Source of the DNA: Hirsutella rhossiliensis
Taxonomy: Eukaryota; Ascomycota; Sordariomycetes; Hypocreales; Ophiocordycipitaceae
NCBI RefSeq assembly: GCF_020360975.1
Contig: NW_025408674.1
Location: 124,001 to 188,000 of the forward strand
DNA length: 64,000 bases
Direction of reading: 5' to 3'
The position numbers and the translations under genes were made by a program. The notes beneath the pieces are model-generated. The model did no database searches, was not told the origin of the DNA, and was given only the letters and a program-made list of their open reading frames with translations. Below, piece by piece: positions 56,769 through 64,000 of the stretch (positions are counted from its first letter, which is position 1; every line of letters begins with the position of its first letter).

Positions 56769-59700
56769 AGATAACTTTATAAGGAGAAGAAAACCTACTA
56801 AGTATTAGCCCTAGAAGGTAAGAAATACTTAAACGCTATTAATAAATAAGAACTAAAATATAAACTCCTTAGTTAGACTATATACTATAATAATAAATAT
56901 ATAATATACCTAAGTAATAAAAATAGTATTAGATAGTTCTTAAAGCTACTAAGGAAAACCCTTATAATAATATAATAAAGGGATCTTAAAATATAAAAAT
57001 AAGTTATATTTATAGAACTAAAATACCCTTATCTTAAAGGAGTTTCTTAAGATTAAATTAAGAAGAATAGTAAATAATTCTAGGAAAATATATAAAATAA
57101 AAATTAATAATAATAATAGGTAGTTTATAAATAATATAATAAAAAAGATATAAACGTAGCCTTTATACTTATAAAACTTAGATAATAACTTAAGGAGGAA
57201 TAATAAAGTATCGATAATATAAGCTTTAAAGAATAAGAAATACCTAGAGAAATAAAAGATAAAAATAAACTTATATTACTACCCTTACTATTAAAGGAAA
57301 AAGCTATAATTAAAGAATACGCTTTATACTTTAAAGAATTTAAAGAAATACTTAAAATTAAAACCTAATAAATACCTTAAATTCTTATAAAAAACTAATA
57401 AGCTATATTAATTTAGTATTAACCGGTATTATATAAAGGAGACTATACTATAGCTATTACTATAGTTAATACCTTTATAGCTCTATAATAAAAATAGTAA
57501 CTATAAAGAGAATTTAAAGATAATCTATAAATACTACTTACTTATAAGTACTATAAGTATATTTTATAGATATTATACGTCTACCTAGATTATATAATAT
57601 ACTTCTAGATAAAGGTATAATATAACGCTTTCTTAGTTAGGTTTAAGAGATAAGTACTTTTAAAACCCTACTTAAGTATAGAACTAAACTACTAGAAAAT
57701 CAATTAACGCTACTTAAATAACTAAGTTATATTATTAGAACTTAATTATAGCGCGCTACTTAAATACTATAATAATTATAATTTATTAATAAGATATTTT
57801 TCGGAGATATATAAAATCTATAAATACGCTAAAATAAAGGAATAATATAATACTACTTACTTTAAAGTATCTAAACCCTTAATCTTATAAAGACTTATAT
57901 AATAAGTTAAATATAATAAAGAAGATTATAATAAGTATATATACCTAAACTATAGAGTTTATAAATATAAAAAAGTTTAAGTATAGTATAAACGATATAA
58001 TAGTATATTAAAAGATTATTAGTAATATATATAAAGGCTATAAGCTTTATTTAACTAAGGAAGAATTAATATAGAAATACTATATAAAAAATAAAAAGAC
58101 GCTAAATAAAAACTTAACTTTTAATATAAAAATAAATAGAATTATAAAGTATAGTATATAATTAACTAGAAAGTAGTATAATATAAATAATATAGTATTA
58201 AGAAATAAGAAATCTTTAATTAGCTATAAGAAATTAGTCTCTTAAGCCTTAATATAATACTATATAACGAAAATATAAAGAAATAATATTAATAATAAAT
58301 TAAAGAAGAATACCTAAATAAAATAAATAAAGACTAAGTAAAAAATAAGGTATACTATTTATAAAAGGGCTATAGACTAGTATAATATAATAAGATCTAA
58401 GGACCCTATATATAGTAACGGTAAGATATAGTAACTAAATAGTATTAGATATTTAAATCGCGGGATATTATATATATATACTTTTAAATTATAGCGTAAT
58501 AGGTAATTACGTTTTACCTAAAGTTATTAATTATTACTAACTTATATAAAGATATAAGAAAGATCTATATAAACTTATAAATATTAAAGGAGAGGCCTTT
58601 AACTATAATAATAGAATTATTAATATAGAGACTAATTACCTTAATATTAATATCTAGGGCTATAATAAATAAGTTAACTTTAATATTATAAATATTAAAG
58701 AATATAACCTTATATTAAGACTTTTATAGCTATAGGAGAGCAACCTATTAATTAACTAGAAAACTAGCTAGCTATATTAGAATAAAGATATAAGTTTCTA
58801 AGACTAATAGATTTAAGAGAAAGTAAAGTTTTATAATAATTTAGTTATTAAATAAGATAAAAGGGATAACTGTTTAAGTAAATTATTATAAGCTTTAGTA
58901 ATATAAGCGAAAATAATAACCGAACTAGCGGATATAATAAAATTAACTAATAAGACTTATATACTAACTAATATAGCTATATAACCTAATATCTAATATA
59001 AATAGAATAAAGGATATAATATAAAGATTTAAAGAGTTATTACTACTTTAAGGAAAGACCTTATATAAATTAATAAAGAGCTTAAGTTAAAAGAAACTAG
59101 CTCTTAAAAGAAAGAATAAAGCTTAAAAAATAAAATAAAGAATATCCCTTAGGAATACTAGAAATATAATAAACTCTTTAAGGAAGAACTTAAGATAGGG
59201 TTACTTAAATATAGCTAATAGGACTATAAAATTTATCTTAAAGATAAAATAACGCTAATATTTTATAAGATCTATAACTTAAACGAAAAGTAATTATAAA
59301 CGCTATACGACTACCTTAATAAGAATCTATAAAAGGGATATATATAAACGTTAATATTTAAAGTAAGCTACTTAGTTATATTTATTTTAAAGAAAAATAG
59401 TAAGCTATAACTAGTTATTAACTATAGACGCTTAAACGATATTATAATAAAAGACCGAATACTATTACTACTTATATTAGAACTATAAGATTAACTATAT
59501 AGTAGAAAATAGTTTATAGCCCTTAACTATAAAAGCGCCTATAACTTAATATATATAAAAAAGGGATATAAATAGATAATAGCCTTTAAAATAAAATTTA
59601 AACTATTTAAATATCTAGTAATACTATTTAGACTTATAAATATACTAGCTACCTTTTAATAGATAATTAATAATATCCTATATAAATACTTAGATATCTT

Positions 59701-60124
59701 TATAGTAGTATACCTAGATAATATCTTAATCTTCTTAGATACCTTAGAAGAATATAAAGAATACATTTATAAGGTACTTTATATACTTTATAATATAAAG
59801 TTATTAATTAAACTAAAGAAAAGTAAGTTTTATATATAAGAAGTAAACTTCTTTAAATATACGATCTTACTAAGAGAGATATAAATATAATAAGATAAGA
59901 TTAACTTAATTAAAGAATAGCTAATACTAAAGAATATTAAGGATATATAAAGTTTCCTAGGATTTATAAATTACTACTAACGATTTATTAAAGATTTCGG
60001 AAAGATTATAGTACTATTATATAACTTAATAAAAAAGGAAAAAGAATTTATATAAGATAATAAAGCTAATAAAGCTTTTAAATATATTAAAACTATAATT
60101 ATATATATAAGGAACGGTATTCCT

Positions 60125-60715
60125 ACTATAAATAAAGCAGCTATAATATACTCTCCCGATTATATAAGCTAATAAGTAGTATATTAATTATAGATAAAAT
60201 CTTATCTTATAGAGTAAGAATCGCTCGTTATTTTATATATTATTATATATTAAACGGGTTGCCGGTTATAGTATAATCGGGAATCGAAGGAATAGAGCTA
60301 GCTTAGAATACTAGCTAAGACCTCTTAAGAATACTAGCACGACTAACCTCCTTTAAATATAAATATTAGTAGAACTAAGACACTTTTAGATTTACTCGAG
60401 GTATTACGGAATTCCCTAGTCTTAGGGCTATATAGTAGCCTAAATCTAGTCCTAAAAGGTTCTTCCGTTTAGCTATAATTATCTATATAAGACAGTATAT
60501 CCGCTAGTAAATAGATAGAGAATTATTAACTTTAACACCTCTTCTATATACTAATATATTACTAGTAAATTCTATTAAAAATCCTACCTTATACTCCTTC
60601 TTCCCCTCTATTACGTAGTCTTATATAATTCCTTAATTTCCTAAAATTCCGCTTTTACTTATATACCTTAAGAATATAAGAACTAGTCTTAATTACCTTT
60701 AATCTAAAACGATAA
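60125..60715. mobile_element. Second insertion, between gypsy RT and RNase H
   Basis: RT/connection similarity ends near 60110 and RNase H begins near 60720, whereas in intact gypsy elements they adjoin. The inserted ~590 bp shows no coding domain. Its right part shares TAAATTC...AAAATCCTACC...TATACTCCTTC with the end of the gag insertion (56263-56307 against 60568-60602), so both may derive from one family, perhaps solo LTRs. More RIP-affected than the first copy. Confidence 0.45.
60155..60281. repeat. 10-bp perfect inverted repeat spanning 127 bp
   Basis: CCCGATTATA at 60155-60164 and TATAATCGGG at 60272-60281 face each other, resembling the ends of a small non-autonomous element or a stem-loop. 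No clear target duplication. Confidence 0.55.
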
Positions 60716-60950
60716 ATTAAACTTAAAACTAATATATTAGACTTTACTTTAAGAGTATAAATCGGATAAAAAGATAATAAAGAAAGACTATAACCGATTA
60801 TATTTTACTTAAAAAAGCTATATAGTATAGAACTTAATTACCCTATCTATAATAAAGAATTCCTTATAATTATTTAAGCTTTTAAGGAATTTCGATACTA
60901 CCTTCTTAAAAGTAAGTATAAAGTTCTTATAAAGAGAGATATAAGAAGTA

Positions 60951-63900
60951 TATATAAAATATATAAAGGTAAAAGTAAAAGTAAGGGGCTAGATAGGTAG
61001 GGCAGAGATATTTAAATCTTATAGGGGTAGTAATTATAGTAAGGGAGTAATTATTATATTACCTTAATCCTCCTTTTTTCCTCTATCTAACGCCCCTCTT
61101 TATACCTATCTAGTATCTTAATTAATAAAGAAGATCCTACTTAAAGAAGCTATTAATATCCTTTTAACTACTAAGCTTTTTACTAGTTTTTCCCCTCCTT
61201 TCTAGCTATTGCTAGTATATCTATCTTATCTTTCGCTACCTTTATAAAAAGCTATCGCTACTTCTACTTCCCCTTATACCCTTACCCTCCTTTTTATACC
61301 TCTTTTTAGCTCCTTCTTTAAAACCTATTTTTTAGCTTCCTAGGTCCCTTATACTAAGGGATATCTCCGAGAACTATAAAATTAAGCTACGCTTCGCGAT
61401 ATACCCCCTTAGCTATAGCCTGCCCCTTAAGGGTATAGCTAATATAGCTTTAGGCTAGTAAGCGTATAGAGGAGGTTCTTAGCTCTATACTTCTCCCTTT
61501 ACTCGAGGAAAGTAAGGGCCCTTTTAGGTCCTTAAGCTATTTTAGACCTACTTAAGGAATAAGGGCTTAAAGAGGGGAAAGTCCTATAAGAAAGGGGGCC
61601 TTTTTAGAAGGGAAAAACCTAATTAAATAGGGGGCCCTTTAAAAGGAAAAACCTCTTCCTTTTCTTTAGCTATAAACGTTACCTTCTTATACGGGCTATT
61701 AGCTCCTCTTATAGACTCTTAAGGCGGGCCTCTAAGGATAGCTTTTCTTAAACGTCTTTTAGCTTAATTTACTATAAAAAGATAGCTAGCTTTTACTTTA
61801 GTAAGGGCTTTATAAGACCGTCGGCTTTTATTAATATAATTAGAACTTAACGGACGGAAATAAGTCCCTTTTAAACCTCTTAGCGTAACTAATACTAGTA
61901 GATATCGATATACTATAGCCGGGTTAATAGCTTACTATTTTCCTTTATAAGAATTTATATAGTCTATATATTATCGTATTCTATAGCTAAAAGGGACGGA
62001 ATTTATAGTCGTAAAGATATAAGTAGCCGGCTAAGGAAAATCGCTTCTTTTAACGCTTTTAAAAGAGCTAGTAGCTCTACCTCTATACTTAAAGTTATAA
62101 TAGTAGCTTACTTCGAAGCTCTCTAAGTAATAGTTCCTTTAAAAAGGGATATAATATACCCTTATACGCTCTTTCTATTTAATAAATTATTTATAAAAGA
62201 CAAATCGCTTATATAAAGGAAGATTTCGGTAGCTAATTTCTTTCTTTCTTACCCTCTTAAGCGTAGACTATATAATCTCGTTAAATAGAGATAAAAGATA
62301 GCTCTATCTACTACTTCTTAATACCTAGGGCTAGGATTCTAGTTATACCTAGCTAGCTAAGAGACTATAAAAGAGATATCCGGTCTAGTAGAAATAGCTA
62401 AAAAAAAGTAAGGAGCCTACCTTCTATTAATATTAGTATTTCTCTTACTCCTTAGCTTAAATAGATAGATTAAGTAAAAGCTCTTTATTTAATATAGGCG
62501 TAGAGGGAAGCTTCTTATTAAGGGATTTAGGAAGGAATTTATAAGCGACCTTATCGATATAAGCGTCCTAAGTAAGCTAGATAGTCTATTAGGACCTATT
62601 TTAAAGGATTTATATCCCTAGGAACTACTTTAGCTCCCTTAGCCTAGTTATCTTATACCTTTATTATAAGCCTTATATAGCCTCCTTAGTAGTAGCCTCT
62701 TTCTCTTTTAGGTAGGCCTAGATAATATTATCGACGTAAAAGAAGACCGTAGTTTTACCCTTTTATATTATATACGGTTCTTAAGGGACTTTCTTAAAGC
62801 TTAGGGCTTCGAGGGAACTAGTTAAATACTATTACTAAAGAAGGGGTAATCTTTATAGTCTATATAAAGCTTTCCTAAGCTATAGAACCTTTCCTAGCTA
62901 TTAAAAGCTTAGTAGAAAGCGTATATAGATAACTTCTTCTTCCTTAAGTAGGTAGTTAATAAAGGCGTTAACTATATCTATCTAATCGAGCTCGAGGTCG
63001 AATTCTACTATTATAGCTATAAGGGTCTAAAAAGATATCCCTACTAGGGTAGTTACCTTAGTAGGTAGATCCCCTTTTTCCTATTAATTCCTATAGATAA
63101 CTAGCTAGGCTTTATACTTTTAAAAGAAGCTATATTTATTAGTCTTATAGATAAAGACCTACTTATAGCTAAGGACCTATTTTCTTCTTACCTTTTCCTT
63201 AAGGACCTCTTTAAAAGACCCTATCTCCTTATATAAGGCTAGGTAGTCTTTCTAGGCCTAAAAAAACTAGTCTTTAAAGGGGTGTTTTTCTAGCTACTTT
63301 TAGTTTACTAGTAGGTCTAGGAGGTCTTTTTTATATACCTTCCTTACTAATAGCTATAGCTTAAAGAGCTAGCCTACTATAAATACTCTATAGGAACCGT
63401 CTTTTATAGGCGTTAAATAGAAGTTAGAAAAATAATTAAAATAAAGGAGTAGTTAGTCTTCTTTTATATCGGGCCCTATACCTTTATTTACTTCTTAAAG
63501 TAGGGATAAAAAGGCAGCCGGGTAATCCTTTAAGAGAGGTGCCTTTCCTACCCCCTTAGGGGTCGAGATAAGAAGACTAACCGAAAAAGCTACTTCTAGA
63601 TCTACTTCTTATTTTATAAGAGGAGGCGTAGGAAGGTAGGCGTATTCTAGCTCTACCGCTTTCCTATAGTCTCCTTCTTTATCTAGATTATTTAATCTAG
63701 TAGCTTCCTTTTTTCCTTTAAAGTTAGCGTTATCCTCGACTACTTCGATATTAGTTTCTTCTTTTATTTCTACGTCTAAGACCTCTTCTTAAGACTATTA
63801 AAAAGGGGGGATTTAAATCTTTTAAATTAGCTAACGTTATAAGAGTAAGAGGGGCTATTAATCCCTCTTTCTATCGAAGAAGCTAGATTCGTCGAAAATT

Positions 63901-64000
63901 ATATCCCTAGTCGAAATAACCTTTTATAGAAAAGAAATCTAAATCTAGAAGATATTTATAGAATTATAACTAATAAGGTAACTAATAAAAGCTCTAGGAT
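60951..64000 (-). mobile_element. Ty1/copia retrotransposon relic, RIP-mutated, cut by the right window edge
   Basis: Read on the - strand from the right edge. The end of integrase shows KVISTRDIIFDESSFFDRKR (about 63920-63860). Reverse transcriptase covers about 63500-62600 with VFFYVDNII for the YVDD box near 62742-62723 and KEKEATTKEA after it. RNase H follows with SIEVELLALLKALKEAIFL (about 62090-62030), LIKENSKLLTRL (about 61945-61910) and KADGLIKPLLK (about 61830-61795), ending near 61745. Stops are numerous and CpA/TpG almost absent. The section 60951-61740 should hold the 3' LTR and tail, but I could not fix its ends. Gag, protease and the 5' LTR lie outside the window. Confidence 0.82.

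Larger units (their letters stand above)
55290..60950 (+). mobile_element. Ty3/gypsy retrotransposon relic, heavily RIP-mutated
   Basis: Domains remain readable between RIP stops (TAG/TAA where CAG, CAA or TGG stood). Gag core: AYYRFYPTKLL (about 55400), GFKEAIIKVFKITNKERKAK (about 55565), KEEVKDELYKENRLNNLL (from about 56460) and a mutated zinc knuckle at 56727-56768. Protease-side motif: NIKEYNLILRL (about 58690). Reverse transcriptase from about 59340 (LVINYRRLND) through the YxDD box, here YLDN, at 59710-59721, to SFLGFINYY at about 59950. RNase H: ELNYPIYNKEF and AFKEFRYYLLKSKYKVLIKR (about 60835-60945). No integrase follows. The part from 56900 to 58430 is degenerate and unassigned. Not functional; two insertions interrupt it. 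I did not find its LTRs. Confidence 0.85.

Noticed and set aside
1..64000. CRISPR arrays, bacterial operons or phage genes
   Set aside because: No spaced direct repeats of that type; spliced genes and RIP show the DNA is fungal nuclear.

Overview
This window comes from a filamentous ascomycete (Pezizomycotina), most likely a Sordariomycete of the order Hypocreales. The evidence is: intron-bearing genes with short 48-102 nt introns, GTRWGT-type donors and CTAAC/CTGAC branch sites; fungus-specific families (Clr5-domain protein, Dcr2-type phosphatase, GPI-anchored GH18 chitinase); and a block of retrotransposons destroyed by repeat-induced point mutation (RIP). The genus cannot be fixed from the sequence alone.

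Layout. From 1 to about 44 kb the DNA is GC-rich with widely spaced genes: a 98-aa zinc-ribbon protein (6191-6487, +); the DNA primase large subunit PRI2 (11408-13107, -), with MluI-box-like sites in the promoter it shares with a short F-box protein (13475-13852, +); a serine/threonine kinase (15652-17781, +); a Clr5-domain protein (23859-26536, +); a Trm61-like tRNA methyltransferase with a mitochondrial-looking N-terminus (27612-28916, +); a 1486-aa protein with a C-terminal methyltransferase-like domain (29848-34308, -); a THO1/SARNP-type SAP-domain protein (39645-40529, -); and a Dcr2-type metallophosphatase (41974-44024, +). Intergenic stretches of up to 6 kb carry microsatellites and many short direct triplications but no gene I can support.

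From about 44 to 53.5 kb is a transition zone. It holds an intron-containing tRNA-Met(CAT) at 45091-45196, a flavin amine oxidase/L-amino-acid-oxidase-like gene broken by two frameshifts (45552-47459, -), and a secreted, probably GPI-anchored GH18 chitinase with a 72-bp coding minisatellite (48919-52069, -).

From about 53.5 kb to the right edge is an AT-rich RIP block in which CpA/TpG is almost absent. I can read a Ty3/gypsy relic on the + strand (gag with a mutated zinc knuckle, protease region, reverse transcriptase, RNase H; about 55.29-60.95 kb) and a Ty1/copia relic on the - strand (integrase end, reverse transcriptase, RNase H) that runs off the right edge. Two later insertions split the gypsy relic; one kept many CpA/TpG and so probably arrived after most of the RIP.

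The genes do not form one pathway. The GC-rich part is housekeeping (replication, tRNA and mRNA metabolism, signalling, regulation); the accessory part pairs secreted functions with a transposon graveyard. I see no gene cluster that amounts to a clearly new system. The most interesting points are the chitinase minisatellite, the decayed oxidase, the stop-free introns of length 3n, the layered RIP chronology, and the cell-cycle boxes before PRI2.
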